Assembly (NCBI GenBank): GCA_964386005.1
Contig: CAYLSB010000006.1
Location: 1-64,000, forward strand
Direction of reading: 5' to 3'
Source: FEN-1350 sp964386005
GTDB lineage: Bacteria; Planctomycetota; Phycisphaerae; Sedimentisphaerales; Anaerohalosphaeraceae
Length of the DNA: 64,000 nucleotides
In this document: positions 42,759 through 52,479 of the stretch, in pieces
Numbering within the stretch: the stretch's first letter is position 1
Layout: each line of letters starts with the position of its first letter
Translations under genes and position numbers: made by a program
The notes under the pieces: generated by a model
Told to the model about the DNA's origin: nothing
The model's database searches: none
Seen by the model: only the letters and a program-made list of their open reading frames with translations

Positions 42759-42787
42759 ATTGTAGTCCGATCCTATCCGTCTGTCCA
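42759..42787 (-). promoter_or_regulatory. sigma70-type promoter of rpmA
   Basis: Minus-strand TGGACA (42782-42787) and TACAAT (42759-42764) with a 17-bp spacer; leader about 45 nt. Confidence 0.65.
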
Positions 42788-43403
42788 TCAAAAAACGTGG
42801 AAATTTCCACTTTTTCATCGGTCTATCCAAGCTCCTCCTCGTCGGTTTTATTGGGCTTGAATATTAACCATTTTCTAACAATTGTTTAACACGCCCAGAA
42901 CAACCACAACATATTATTTACACAAAGAACGCAGGATCAACTTGGAGCCAAATATGAACTATGGAATTCAAATCGTAGTAAGTTGTATTGGTTTGGTTTA
43001 TCTGGTTTGCCGGTTTTACAGAATAGGAAACTCGGTCTGGTTTTCGATTCGCAAGGATCCAAAACGGAAGGTTGACAGGGTTTCATTCTTTGCATCCAGG
43101 ATGAAAATCAATAAACCATTAACCCATTAATCTACAGTGGTTTATGGATGATTTATTGATTAGATAGAAAACGATATCCGTAGTTGAATTTGCATTCCCA
43201 CAAGCCGGTCATCGATCCACACAATCAGATAATGAAAGTCGCTTGGCCAACCCGACCTCAGTATGAAAATACCGGAGGAGTTTTCCCCGGTTGATTTTCC
43301 TTAGATAACCCTGCGATCACACAGATCACGAAATCCTCCATGTTCACATTTGTGGGGCCGATGATATCAACCAGATTCTGAAGTTCGGGGACAGTTCTCT
43401 ATT
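42788..43403. other. intergenic stretch with inverted repeats, no convincing gene
   Basis: The only sizeable frame (ATG 42954 to 43130) encodes a short hydrophobic peptide of no known family and no ribosome-binding site, so it is not called. Two nested inverted repeats lie at 43106-43161: AATCAATAAA/TTTATTGATT as outer arms (10 bp) and ATAAACCA/TGGTTTAT as inner ones. They could be ends of a decayed mobile element or a regulatory fold. Confidence 0.4.
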
Positions 43404-45542
43404 TCACGGCAAGGACATCAATCCTTCCCACCGCACGTTCCATCGGCCGTCCTTCGGAAACCCCGGCAAATTCTTGTCGGCGGCGCCATCCCAACCGGCT
43501 GCCATCATGGCCACCGCTGACAGCGTCGCGCCGTTGGCCGGCAGATACACCCGCAAATCCCGCCTCTGCGGACAATGCCCCGCAGCGGTGTATTGATTGT
43601 TCGGCCCGTCGCTGAGCAGTACATCCACAGCCCGTTGCAGATCACCCAGCCGAGCGGCCGTCATCGCGATCATCGGGTAATCCCATCCCCATATCTTCGC
43701 CTTCCAGTCCCACGTCTTCATCACGGCATCCAGCGTCCGACGCATCGTTTCCGGGTCGGCAAGATTGCCCGGAAGCAATCCGATCGGAGCCAGCATCGTC
43801 GGATGATCACGGCGGCTGCCGACGTTGACAAAGGTATCCGGATGCGACTCTTGGCCCACATACAAGCCATCCCGCATCGGCAAAGGTGAAATTCGATCGA
43901 TCACATCGGCCCACCTCGGATTCGGCGGCATCCCCAGCCGCTTCCGCCACTGTTGTGCCGTCGTGAGACCATACACCCAGTAGGACAACTCAAAGGTCGG
44001 ATTCTGACTTGCGGCCGGATCATAGATCTCCTGCGCCAGCCACAAAGGCGGACCGAGAACATACCGTTGCCGTTCGGAATCCAGCCATGCAAAACTCGCC
44101 ATGCACTCGGCCGTCTCGAACACCAGGTCCCTGTAAAGATCCAGCGTCTGGCGGTTCGGGCGGGCCCGATAGACCAGCTCCGATAGGGCAATCGGATGAG
44201 GTTGATTCCAGATAATGAATGGATTTCCGCCGGGGCTTTCCCGACCGTCGAAGCCCACCATCTTCGACCATCTGGCGCCGGTCAATCCCCGTTGTCGCGC
44301 AAGTTCACGAGCCGTCGGAAGTCCGGCACGATACCACGTTAGATTTTTTTCCAGCAGTTCCACCCGCCCCCACAATGCAAAATGCGCTGCGTGCCACCAG
44401 ATCATTTCCGTGTGATGCTTGCCGAACCATGTATTGGCGGTAAGTCCGCTTTCCTGCGGTGGAGTTTCTCCGACAAGCTGAATCCTCGTCAGATATTGTG
44501 AAAGAATGACCCGTCGTTCCAGTTCGAAGGCCCGCGGATCGGAACACCCGGAAAAATCCATTGCCCCGCCGCTTGTCCAAAACACTTTCCATGCCGCCCG
44601 GCTGGCTTGCATCGTTTCCGCTGCCGTCGGAAGCGTCGCGGGTAACGGATCCCTTCCATATCCACAAACAAACTCCATTACTTCCGCTTCATTCGCCGCC
44701 GATAATTGATAGTGATGAGTTCGAGTTTCCTCGATCGTCGCTTCACCGGACCACGCCAGACTTACGTGGTATTTCGTCGCGTCCATAATCCGCTCGAAAT
44801 CGACACGTTCATCCCCCTGTCGCGTCAACCGTGTTTTGTGTCGATCCGGTTGTTTCCACTGCAAAGGCGGCGAATGTTTCACGGAAAAATCATATCCATA
44901 CGGAAAACCAAGATTCACCCGCATCCGGTCCTGTGAAAGAAGCGGCGACTCAATTCGTACGGCGATCAGATCCAGCGTCGGATGACAACTGGTTACAACA
45001 AGGACCGACTCACCATCAAAGCTAAAACGGCTTTCGATAATTCCGTTCCACAGATCCAGTCGTTGTTGGATATTTTTAAGATCGCCGAGTTTCGCCCGTG
45101 TACCATCTTTCCATCGAAGATCCATGGCAATTCGCGCCAGTGCAAACCGATGCGGATTTTCCCTCAGCCACTGCCCGGCCGGTGAATTGGCCTTGGTCGG
45201 ATACCCCACCGATCGGCCGTGCGTATCGTAATATTCGAAGGCGTCATGAAGCGTATATCCGTTCGGGTTGGGATACGAATGCCAAGCCCAGCTCGCCTGG
45301 GTTTCCAAAGGGATCCCATTGGCATAATACACATCGTCGAAGCTTTGCAGACCGGTAACATCGGCGGTGAATACAAATTGTCCATTTCCGATGGATAGAG
45401 GAGACATACAATCCACCCGCTCCAGCGTCGGATGATGCCTCTTGACCACGGTCTCACGGTCAATCGGCCGGACGGACTCGGAGGAGATTCCGAATGTACC
45501 CAGAACCATCACGGAACAGACCCATGCAACTTCAGAAATCAT
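43404..45542 (-). CDS. exported six-hairpin glycosidase-like protein (GH65/PGGHG-like)
   Basis: A 712-aa protein with a signal peptide (WVCSVMVLGTFGIS). The N-terminal 300 residues are a beta-sandwich rich in Trp and Tyr, and the C-terminal 400 resemble an (alpha/alpha)6 barrel as in GH65, GH95 or related six-hairpin glycosidases. WFGKHHTEMIWWHAAHFALWG near residue 400 (given here at 20 or so residues, its core being HHTEMIWWH) is the best match, resembling the glucosyl-galactosyl-hydroxylysine glucosidase group. The start is ATG 45542 with GGAG upstream; a TTG 15 codons earlier is unlikely. Substrate unknown. Confidence 0.6.
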   Translation of the reverse strand: MISEVAWVCSVMVLGTFGISSESVRPIDRETVVKRHHPTLERVDCMSPLSIGNGQFVFTADVTGLQSFDDVYYANGIPLETQASWAWHSYPNPNGYTLHDAFEYYDTHGRSVGYPTKANSPAGQWLRENPHRFALARIAMDLRWKDGTRAKLGDLKNIQQRLDLWNGIIESRFSFDGESVLVVTSCHPTLDLIAVRIESPLLSQDRMRVNLGFPYGYDFSVKHSPPLQWKQPDRHKTRLTRQGDERVDFERIMDATKYHVSLAWSGEATIEETRTHHYQLSAANEAEVMEFVCGYGRDPLPATLPTAAETMQASRAAWKVFWTSGGAMDFSGCSDPRAFELERRVILSQYLTRIQLVGETPPQESGLTANTWFGKHHTEMIWWHAAHFALWGRVELLEKNLTWYRAGLPTARELARQRGLTGARWSKMVGFDGRESPGGNPFIIWNQPHPIALSELVYRARPNRQTLDLYRDLVFETAECMASFAWLDSERQRYVLGPPLWLAQEIYDPAASQNPTFELSYWVYGLTTAQQWRKRLGMPPNPRWADVIDRISPLPMRDGLYVGQESHPDTFVNVGSRRDHPTMLAPIGLLPGNLADPETMRRTLDAVMKTWDWKAKIWGWDYPMIAMTAARLGDLQRAVDVLLSDGPNNQYTAAGHCPQRRDLRVYLPANGATLSAVAMMAAGWDGAADKNLPGFPKDGRWNVRWEGLMSLP

Positions 45543-45846
45543 TTTTCTCTCCGGCGGAAAACCCGAGAAATGAATCCTTCTCTTCAAACCCTACTCTTAT
45601 AGCATACAAGATTCGCATCCGGAAAACATCCTTGCAAAAAATCAACGCCCGGCGTGCGTCAAGGTACAGGTCGTCCTCTACAAAGGGATGGGGGAATCGG
45701 AGGCGGTGGGATTGTCCCCCCGCAATCTCCCATACAAATTACACATGAAGATTTTGATTTGCTCTTTTCTTTCAATGAATAATGCCATATAATCCGGCCA
45801 TCTCGCTAACGACACGAATGGATTGATTGGAGTGTCCATTTATCGG
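45543..45846. other. divergent intergenic region
   Basis: No gene is seen. On the plus strand a perfect TATAAT at 45788-45793 could serve the GT2 gene, without a clear -35. An imperfect GC-rich hairpin (GGGATTG... CAATCTCCC) lies at about 45708-45734. Confidence 0.4.
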
Positions 45847-46572
45847 ATGGAACTTTCGATTGTTATCCCAGCGTACGAAGAAAGCCATAAAATCGCCCAT
45901 GATATCGAGGCGGCCGCCGTCTTTTTCTCGGCTGCCCAAGTGGATGGCGAACTAATCGTCGTCGATGACGGCAGTCTTGATGACACCGCCGATGTCGCAC
46001 GTCATGCCGGAGAACGATTCAATGCTCCTCTTCGCGTTCTTCGACTCGAAACCAATCGGGGTAAAGGAGGCGCTGTTCGTGCCGGGATCCTTGAAAGCCG
46101 GGGTACTTACGTATTGTTTGCCGACAGCGGCTACAGCGTTCCTTTCGAATGGGCTCTGACCGGCATCGAAATGATTCGTGCGGGACAATGCGATATCGCC
46201 CATGGTTCAAGAAAAATGCCCGGCTGCCATATTCTTCGTCAGCAACCCCTTTTGAGAAAAATCTGTTCCAGGGCCTTTCGGGCTTTCATCCAATGGTTCC
46301 TTCAAATCCCCCGGAATCTCACGGATACACAATGCGGATTCAAGGTGTATCGAACCGAAGTCGCCAAAGAACTGTACGGTCAACTGGTAACGGAAGGTTT
46401 CACGTTCGACGTCGAGATTATCCTCCGAGCGGTGCAACGGAATTATCGAATACGCGAATTTCCCATCGAGTGGGCCTGCGATTGCGACAGCCGTATTTCG
46501 ATCCACCATACGTCGTGGCGGGTGCTCCGGGAATTAGTCAAGATCCGTTCCATCCTGAGGCAAAAAAACTGA
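45847..46572 (+). CDS. GT2 glycosyltransferase, dolichyl/polyprenyl-phosphate glycosyltransferase-like
   Basis: A 241-aa GT-A enzyme from ATG 45847 (frame open back to a TTG at 45823). MELSIVIPAYEESHKI starts it; VVDDGSLDDT is the DxD-containing sugar-nucleotide site. LETNRGKGGAVRAGIL and DTQCGFKVYRTEVAKELY match the ALG5/DPM1-like group that loads a sugar on a polyprenyl phosphate carrier. Such a carrier-bound sugar would feed membrane glycosyltransferases such as the Agl23-type protein encoded nearby. Converges on apbE. Confidence 0.85.
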   Translation: MELSIVIPAYEESHKIAHDIEAAAVFFSAAQVDGELIVVDDGSLDDTADVARHAGERFNAPLRVLRLETNRGKGGAVRAGILESRGTYVLFADSGYSVPFEWALTGIEMIRAGQCDIAHGSRKMPGCHILRQQPLLRKICSRAFRAFIQWFLQIPRNLTDTQCGFKVYRTEVAKELYGQLVTEGFTFDVEIILRAVQRNYRIREFPIEWACDCDSRISIHHTSWRVLRELVKIRSILRQKN

Positions 46573-46577
46573 TTCAC

Positions 46578-47552
46578 TCAGGAATCGATCGGCCACTTAC
46601 CATATGGATGAATCTTCACCGAATCGACCTGATCGGATTGCCCTGTGACAACGATCGCGGATTCATTCCTGTGGGTTTCACAAAACGTTTTAACCTCGTC
46701 CGGATTCATGACCAGGAACGCCGTGGACAATGCGTCGGACCGCACTCCGGTTTCGGCCATGGACCATGTAGCCAATTTCCCAATCACAGGCCCAACCTTG
46801 TTCGGACGTGGATCGATAATGTGCCTGCATACAGCCTGCCCGGAACCGCTGATTGCACTGTGAGCCAGGCGGAATCGAAACAGAACCTTGCTCCGATCCA
46901 ACGGATGGCTCAACGTGATCGGCCAGCCCCCCATCGCCGGAGGAGGATCCAGAACAAGGATGGTACTGCTTCCGGCATTGAGCAAGGCGGAAGGAATTTT
47001 CCATTCCTGAAGGATCGTCGCTACGCGATCGAGGGCGTACCCTTTTCCGATCGCACCCAGATCAATCTGGATTCCCGGAGTATCAATTCGCACTTCCAGC
47101 AATTCGGAATTCAGGTGTATCCGCTGCATTCCGGTTTTCTCCAGGGCATTCTGGATTTCTTCGACGGTCGGCATGCGCGGAGTTCGATTCGGACCGTACC
47201 AACACCGAAATAGCGCTCCGACGGTCACATCGAAGGCCCCGAAAGAATCGGCATGCGCTTTCTTCGCCTGAAGCAGGCAGTCCATGGTATCGATTCCGAT
47301 CCATACCGATTGGCCTGGAAATGCGTGATTTATCCGGGAAATGTCGCTATTTTCGATATATCGGCTCAGTTCCCGCTCCAACCGATCGATTTCCCGAAAC
47401 GCCTCCATCGCCGCCTGACGGGCATATCCGGCATCTTCGTGGACCAGCGTCAAACGAAAAACGGTCGCCATGGCCTCGTGGGAAAATGTCCTCGCCCCGT
47501 TGACCTCACCGGTCGATCCGATCGATTCAACAGACAGGCTTTCATCCGACAT
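46578..47552 (-). CDS. apbE: FAD:protein FMN transferase
   Basis: ApbE attaches FMN covalently to a Thr of target flavoproteins such as Nqr or Rnf subunits. The 324-aa protein has IDLGAIGKGYALDRV near residue 190, HIIDPR, and GVRSDALSTAFLVM near the end. Family members usually act in the periplasm with a signal or lipobox; here I see neither at the N-terminus (MSDESLSVESIGS). It follows the Agl23-type gene by 40 bp in the same direction. The target flavoprotein is not in the window. Confidence 0.9.
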   Translation of the reverse strand: MSDESLSVESIGSTGEVNGARTFSHEAMATVFRLTLVHEDAGYARQAAMEAFREIDRLERELSRYIENSDISRINHAFPGQSVWIGIDTMDCLLQAKKAHADSFGAFDVTVGALFRCWYGPNRTPRMPTVEEIQNALEKTGMQRIHLNSELLEVRIDTPGIQIDLGAIGKGYALDRVATILQEWKIPSALLNAGSSTILVLDPPPAMGGWPITLSHPLDRSKVLFRFRLAHSAISGSGQAVCRHIIDPRPNKVGPVIGKLATWSMAETGVRSDALSTAFLVMNPDEVKTFCETHRNESAIVVTGQSDQVDSVKIHPYGKWPIDS

Positions 47553-47592
47553 AGGGCCTTTCCTCGCTTTGTCTGTCGTGTCTATTCATCGG

Positions 47593-49209
47593 TTATTGCG
47601 CGATCTTCAAAACAAGTCCGACGTCCGACTCCTCCCGGGCCTGGTAACGATCCCACAGGTCTTTGCGTACATACCCTCGAATCTCCACCTGCGGGCGCAA
47701 TTCCATATATCGATCAAACAACGGCATGTACATATGCCTTTGGCCGGGCGGCGGCCGTTCGAACAACCGTATCATCAATTCTTCCTCCACCGACGGCATA
47801 GCTAAAATCAACTCGGCGGCGGCGGCCTCATTGTTCACCTCGCTCCAATAACCCACTTGTGTAAAATCTCGCAGATACCACGGCAGCGGCCAGTAATCCG
47901 AACCGGGGCAAATCACCTGGATATGCATCGCTTTTCCGGCCGGGTGCACGGAGGCATATTTCCGTATCGTATCCACCATGGGGAAGACGTCCATTCCCGT
48001 ATGCGAATAGACCCAGGGATTACGACTGTCGGCAACGTACCGAAAATTTCCCATATAACTCTGCCAAGCCAGATGTACCGATCCCACGCCGATTACAAAT
48101 GCCGCCGCAGATGCGAGAATGCCATTTTTCGATAAAACCAACCGGGATATGGCCGAACCCGCCAAAAGGATCATGCCATGAAAAAATCCCAGCGCACACC
48201 AGGGTGTTTTGTATGGAATGAGTGAATACAGGACGGTCAAAATCAACGTATAAAAGGCCAAAAATCGAATAAATCGACGATCCCACTCCGGAACATCCGT
48301 TCGAAGAAGCCCCCCTGCCGCCCCGATCGCCGCCAGGGACAGGATCACCCCCTCGCTGAATAGGGGGCCATCACCCAACTGGTAATATCCCAACCAGGCA
48401 AGATATTGATACCAGGGATGATGATGCATCGGGGTTTTACCGGCCCGATTGAAATAGGTACTGTAGGTCAATATCGAATCGACAACGCCATGCGGGTTCG
48501 TAAAAAAGGAGGAAAAAAACAGAACGGAAATACCGCCTGCGGCGACAAAGAAAACCGACAGATGAATCAACCGAAACCCCAGCGCAATTCGATGATGAAT
48601 TTCCCGCCGTTTCCCTCTCGGAGAACGGCACAACCACAAGGAAAGCCCCATGGCCGCAAGGGAAATGACAAAGGTCTCCTTCGAGGCATGCATCAATCCG
48701 AGAAAGATTCCGGCGCCCATCGCCCAGACCAACCGTGGCCGAACACAATATCGCCATCCGCAGACAATCAATCCAAAGGTAAAACAGACCAGTAGCATTT
48801 CCTGGATGTAATACCGAGAGTAAAAAACCATGACAGGCGAAACGGCGGTATATCCGGCCGCAAATACAGTCCCCCAGCGTCCCAATCCATCCCTGATCCC
48901 CAATAAAAATAGAATCATCAATCCGCAACACGCAATCGGAACGATCCGAAGAGTCGTTTCCGTAACGTCAGAAAAAATCCCGACCCCGCGAAGCAGGGCC
49001 GGGATTAGGGTCGCATAATTCAGTGTCGGACCATGATACTCGTGCGGATCATATACGTACCGTCCATTCTCCAGCAAGTCCCTGAACTTATCCGCATGTA
49101 CCGCCTCGTCACCGTGCATGGGGCGTTGCGATAAACGCGGCAACCGGATCGCCATCGCGGCGATCGTCGCGATCAGGACCAGCAGGAAGGTAGTCCGAGC
49201 CGCATTCAT
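47593..49209 (-). CDS. integral membrane glycosyltransferase, TIGR03663/Agl23-like
   Basis: A polytopic membrane protein of 538 aa. The first periplasmic loop has QRPMHGDEAVHADKFRDLL, an acidic motif typical for the GT39/GT-C class, and the YHGPTLNYAT stretch of the TIGR03663 (Agl23) group. Many hydrophobic helices follow, then a soluble C-terminal 120 residues. It probably transfers a sugar from a polyprenyl phosphate donor outside the membrane. Its ATG shares an A with the stop of the upstream lipoprotein gene (TAATG), so the two are coupled. Confidence 0.82.
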   Translation of the reverse strand: MNAARTTFLLVLIATIAAMAIRLPRLSQRPMHGDEAVHADKFRDLLENGRYVYDPHEYHGPTLNYATLIPALLRGVGIFSDVTETTLRIVPIACCGLMILFLLGIRDGLGRWGTVFAAGYTAVSPVMVFYSRYYIQEMLLVCFTFGLIVCGWRYCVRPRLVWAMGAGIFLGLMHASKETFVISLAAMGLSLWLCRSPRGKRREIHHRIALGFRLIHLSVFFVAAGGISVLFFSSFFTNPHGVVDSILTYSTYFNRAGKTPMHHHPWYQYLAWLGYYQLGDGPLFSEGVILSLAAIGAAGGLLRTDVPEWDRRFIRFLAFYTLILTVLYSLIPYKTPWCALGFFHGMILLAGSAISRLVLSKNGILASAAAFVIGVGSVHLAWQSYMGNFRYVADSRNPWVYSHTGMDVFPMVDTIRKYASVHPAGKAMHIQVICPGSDYWPLPWYLRDFTQVGYWSEVNNEAAAAELILAMPSVEEELMIRLFERPPPGQRHMYMPLFDRYMELRPQVEIRGYVRKDLWDRYQAREESDVGLVLKIAQ

Positions 49210-50084
49210 TATTTGACGGGCTTACCCCAAACCTCGACTTCGATGTAGTGGTTGAGGTCGTTGGCATTGTTGCCCCAACTGTAGAGCCGGACATAACGTC
49301 CTGTGGCGCCTTTGGCATCGATCAAACGGCCTTCCGACGTCTCCACATAATGCGGATCCTGTCCGACACCCATACCCGAGGTATTGTCCAGATCATTATT
49401 GAACACCGTGGTCGCTTCGATGAAATCTTTATCCTTACCCACTTGCGCTATCACGTCAAAATACACGCGGGCCTGTTTGTGAAAATGCCATACCAAGATC
49501 GCATAGATTTCATAGTCGGCTTCCAGATCGATCGTGACATACTGCTGGAACGGCCCGAGTTCGACGTAACTGCCATCGGCGGCTTCCTTATCTCCATCGG
49601 TGATCATTTCCAGGTCGCCCATGATCGGCTCATTATCGCTGCCTGTAACGGGTTTTCCTTTGCTCAGCAAAACGGTTCCCTTGGGCGCGTAAAATGCGGG
49701 ACGGGGTTTGCCACGGGGCTTTTCCAGATTCGGAACTCCGGTAATATTGGTCGGCGTGCCCACAAACATCGGTTTGGGCAATTCAATCGGAAGGGCTTCC
49801 ATACCGGCGGGAATTGTGACAGGGATTTCTTCGGTCTTGGGGGCATCGGTTGATTTGATCACTTCCACTTTGGGTGTTTCGGTTTTGGGCGCCTCCACTT
49901 TGGTCGCATCAACTTTTGGAACTTCCACCTTCGGGGCTTCCGTCGTGGTCGGGGGTTTCTGCGGCGGAGGAGTGACCGAATTCGGCGTCTGCGGTTCCTT
50001 TTTCGCGCAGGCCATAAGGGCGATCGCCGCAACCAGCAAAACGATCAGCCCAGTTCCTCTTGTTACGATACTTCGTTTCGTCAT
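49209..50084 (-). CDS. proline/lysine-repeat lipoprotein with discoidin-like domain
   Basis: This 291-aa protein begins with a signal ending in LMAC, a lipobox. Residues 30-95 are a low-complexity spacer of degenerate PKVE-type repeats (VEVPKVDATKVEAPK and so on). The C-terminal 160 residues contain a beta-sandwich of discoidin/F5-8C type, with DNEPIMGDLEMITDGDK and YVRLYSWGNNANDLNHYIEV. A lipid-anchored stalk with a carbohydrate- or ligand-binding head is a fair reading. Start ATG 50084 has AGGAG upstream. It heads the Agl23-apbE operon from a strong promoter. Confidence 0.75.
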   Translation of the reverse strand: MTKRSIVTRGTGLIVLLVAAIALMACAKKEPQTPNSVTPPPQKPPTTTEAPKVEVPKVDATKVEAPKTETPKVEVIKSTDAPKTEEIPVTIPAGMEALPIELPKPMFVGTPTNITGVPNLEKPRGKPRPAFYAPKGTVLLSKGKPVTGSDNEPIMGDLEMITDGDKEAADGSYVELGPFQQYVTIDLEADYEIYAILVWHFHKQARVYFDVIAQVGKDKDFIEATTVFNNDLDNTSGMGVGQDPHYVETSEGRLIDAKGATGRYVRLYSWGNNANDLNHYIEVEVWGKPVK

Positions 50085-50160
50085 TACTTGTTCTCCTATT
50101 GATTGAAAGTTCACGTCTAACCTGTTCAAGGTATCTCGTCATGAAAAAAAAGAATTCTAT

Positions 50161-50189
50161 ATTTTATGAAACGGCATTTTATTTGTCAA
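50161..50189 (-). promoter_or_regulatory. near-consensus promoter for lipoprotein-Agl23-apbE operon
   Basis: A perfect TTGACA (50184-50189) and TAAAAT (50161-50166) with a 17-bp spacer on the minus strand. It overlaps the 3' end of the upstream DUF6807 gene. Confidence 0.7.
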
Positions 50190-51141
50190 GATTCCTCTCC
50201 GTTACAAATGTCGAATAATCCCGGCCCAATCGCTCGCGAGATGGAAGATCGCCCCGGCGGACACAGATTCGATAGTCAAGTTTGAGCAGCTGACCCCGAG
50301 GAATCGCTTTTTTAAAAAAAGAACCGAATCGCCCATAATCACGGTATGCGGAATACACATACGGCCGGGGATTCATCGGAGACGTGCAATGCACAACATG
50401 ATAGGTTTTCCCATTCAATGAGTATCCAAGCCCGACCCACGGAATATTCTGGTCTTTGGTCGGATCATCGGTGTCATTCGGAAAAAGATATTTCGCCCGA
50501 TTCTCTGTTGGGGCGTTGGCGACATCATTATGCGGACGATACTGAAATCCCGCATGTTCGGGATCGCCATCCAGACTGACATCCCCCTCCACCGCCTTCA
50601 ATTCACAGATAAAATCGGCTTTCAGGATGTCTTCAGGGGATGCATAAACGATCACTTCACGCTGTTCCTCGACCCACACTTTGCCTTCGGAGTTGATCCA
50701 GTGAATCAGGGTCTTGAGAATCGCTTTTTCGGACGAGACGTATTGAGTAAGGACCCTGATATGTTTTTGAACCGCCCCTTTCATGTGCCACGTGTCAACC
50801 GTCTTGCCGTTGCATCCGGTTTTATTCCATCCGATGAATATTCCCCGATGGTGAGGATAGGTGACCGTGGGATACGGATGATCTCCGTCGGGACCGTTGG
50901 TCAGAAAGGTTTCGCCGGTTTCGTCGAACACATGATAGAACACTTTGAAGGTTTCGATTTGTTTTTCCGGCGTAGATACATCGAAGGCGTACATATAGCG
51001 AAGGACTTTTTTTTCATCACGAACCAGATCGATATAGCGGCCGGGAGTATCTTTCCATTCAAACGAAGCGGCCCCGGCAAGCGAAACAACCATTTGGAAA
51101 CCCATACAAAACACAATCTTGTTTGTCGACAATTGAATCAT
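50179..51141 (-). CDS. exported DUF6807 (PmoA-like) protein
   Basis: A 320-aa secreted protein with a signal peptide (FCMGFQMVVSLAGAAS). The family is annotated PmoA after an unrelated name; no methane oxidation is implied. Characteristic blocks are TYPHHRGIFIGWNK with its paired histidines, DTWHMKG, and HAGFQYRPHNDVA. Enzyme activity is not established for the family as far as I know; members cluster with sugar oxidoreductases and may open or hydrolyse oxidised sugars. ATG with AAAGGA upstream. Confidence 0.75.
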   Translation of the reverse strand: MIQLSTNKIVFCMGFQMVVSLAGAASFEWKDTPGRYIDLVRDEKKVLRYMYAFDVSTPEKQIETFKVFYHVFDETGETFLTNGPDGDHPYPTVTYPHHRGIFIGWNKTGCNGKTVDTWHMKGAVQKHIRVLTQYVSSEKAILKTLIHWINSEGKVWVEEQREVIVYASPEDILKADFICELKAVEGDVSLDGDPEHAGFQYRPHNDVANAPTENRAKYLFPNDTDDPTKDQNIPWVGLGYSLNGKTYHVVHCTSPMNPRPYVYSAYRDYGRFGSFFKKAIPRGQLLKLDYRICVRRGDLPSRERLGRDYSTFVTERNLDK

Positions 51142-51168
51142 ACATATCCTTTTTATCTAAAACAAAAT

Positions 51169-52410
51169 TCACGCATCCTGGCTTTTCCGAACCAGTTCCT
51201 TCACGCGATTTTCATCGACATCGATTCCCAAACCCGGTCCCGACGGAATCTCGATCTTGTCGGCTATGGGTTTCAAAGGATGAGTCAACACGTCCGCCGT
51301 CAGAAACTGCGGGCCGTTCAGTGCCGCGGGCTTGGCCAATCCAAACGCGCCATAAAGCGCCAGAGATGCCGCAAGAGAGATGTCCGGATCCGTCAGGCCG
51401 CTGCCCAGCCACATCTTATGATTTTCGCGAAGGATTTCGATCTGGCGTTTGGCGGAAACAAGACCGCCGCATCGCGACGGCTTCATTGCCACGCCATCCA
51501 GCATTCCCAGACGAATGAACTCCTCCAGGTCCGACGGTGATACGACACCTTCATCCATAAGAATCGGCAGAGCCCCCTGCCGTTTCAAGGCCTGATACCC
51601 TTCGATTCGGTTGGGGCGCAACGGCGCTTCCAGAACCTGCAAACCCAAGTCGGCCAACTTGGGCGCCACGTCCAGCGCAACGGCCTGATCATATCCGCAG
51701 TTGGCATCCGCCCAGATGAAACTATCGGGGGCGCGAGAACGGATCAGCTTGACCAACGCGATATCCATCTTGGGATCGGGAGCCACCTTGATAAGAAAAT
51801 GACGATAACCCTGTTGCCATCCCTTCTCCACCACCTGTTCGATTTCGTCCAGCGTTTTCCCATTGACTGTCCAGTTCAGTTGGAGCGATTTGCCTTGAGG
51901 CAAGCCCCACATTTGGGCAAGAGATTTTCCGGTTAGCTTGCCCGCCAGATCATGCAGGGCGATATCGATTCCCGCCCGGGTGATCGGATTGCCGGTTGAG
52001 AATCCGGAAGCAACCACTTCATCCATCTTCCGATGGGCACCGAGTATGTCCGTTGGATCGTGACCGATCAAAGCGGGCACATAGTAATCCTTCAGCAGGA
52101 TCAAGGCCGTTTCGGGGGTTTCATAACTCCACTTGGCGATTGGAACGCTTTGTCCCCATCCAATCGTTCCATTGTCGGCCGTGATCTTGATCAGAATCGC
52201 CGAGCGGCCGATGGAACCTTTGGGGCCGACAAAAAATTTAAAATACGCCCCCATCGGATATCGAACGGCATAGAGGTCAATTCTCTCAATCCTGGCCGAA
52301 TGAGGATCGTTCGACGCGGCAAAAACTCCTGCGGAGAATGGAGCTATTGCGGCCGCGGCCAGAAACTGACGGCGTGTCCAATCGATTACATTGTCGGCTG
52401 GTTTCGACAC
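51169..52410 (-). CDS. Tat-exported mandelate racemase/muconate lactonizing-type enolase superfamily protein
   Basis: A 413-aa enzyme with a twin-arginine signal (RRQFLAAAAIAP). Capping domain, then the barrel: FLIKVAP has only one lysine where many relatives have KxK. Metal ligands fit Asp in WADAN, Glu in LEAPL and Glu/Asp in MDEGV. The family abstracts a proton alpha to a carboxylate, often dehydrating sugar acids or epimerising dipeptides. A Tat signal is unusual for this superfamily. GTG start with GGGAG upstream. It lies between a Gfo/Idh and a DUF6807 gene. Confidence 0.82.
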   Translation of the reverse strand: MSKPADNVIDWTRRQFLAAAAIAPFSAGVFAASNDPHSARIERIDLYAVRYPMGAYFKFFVGPKGSIGRSAILIKITADNGTIGWGQSVPIAKWSYETPETALILLKDYYVPALIGHDPTDILGAHRKMDEVVASGFSTGNPITRAGIDIALHDLAGKLTGKSLAQMWGLPQGKSLQLNWTVNGKTLDEIEQVVEKGWQQGYRHFLIKVAPDPKMDIALVKLIRSRAPDSFIWADANCGYDQAVALDVAPKLADLGLQVLEAPLRPNRIEGYQALKRQGALPILMDEGVVSPSDLEEFIRLGMLDGVAMKPSRCGGLVSAKRQIEILRENHKMWLGSGLTDPDISLAASLALYGAFGLAKPAALNGPQFLTADVLTHPLKPIADKIEIPSGPGLGIDVDENRVKELVRKSQDA

Positions 52411-52479
52411 GATGATCTTCTCCCGAATTCATTCGTCCTCATACTGGACGATTACCCCCCTGTACAATCCCTCAAAAAA

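Noticed and set aside
42882..43130. small hydrophobic ORF
   Set aside because: No ribosome-binding site, promoter or family; it lies in a repeat-rich, AT-rich gap.
45700..45735. terminator-like hairpin in the divergent gap
   Set aside because: The stem is imperfect and no T-run follows on either strand.
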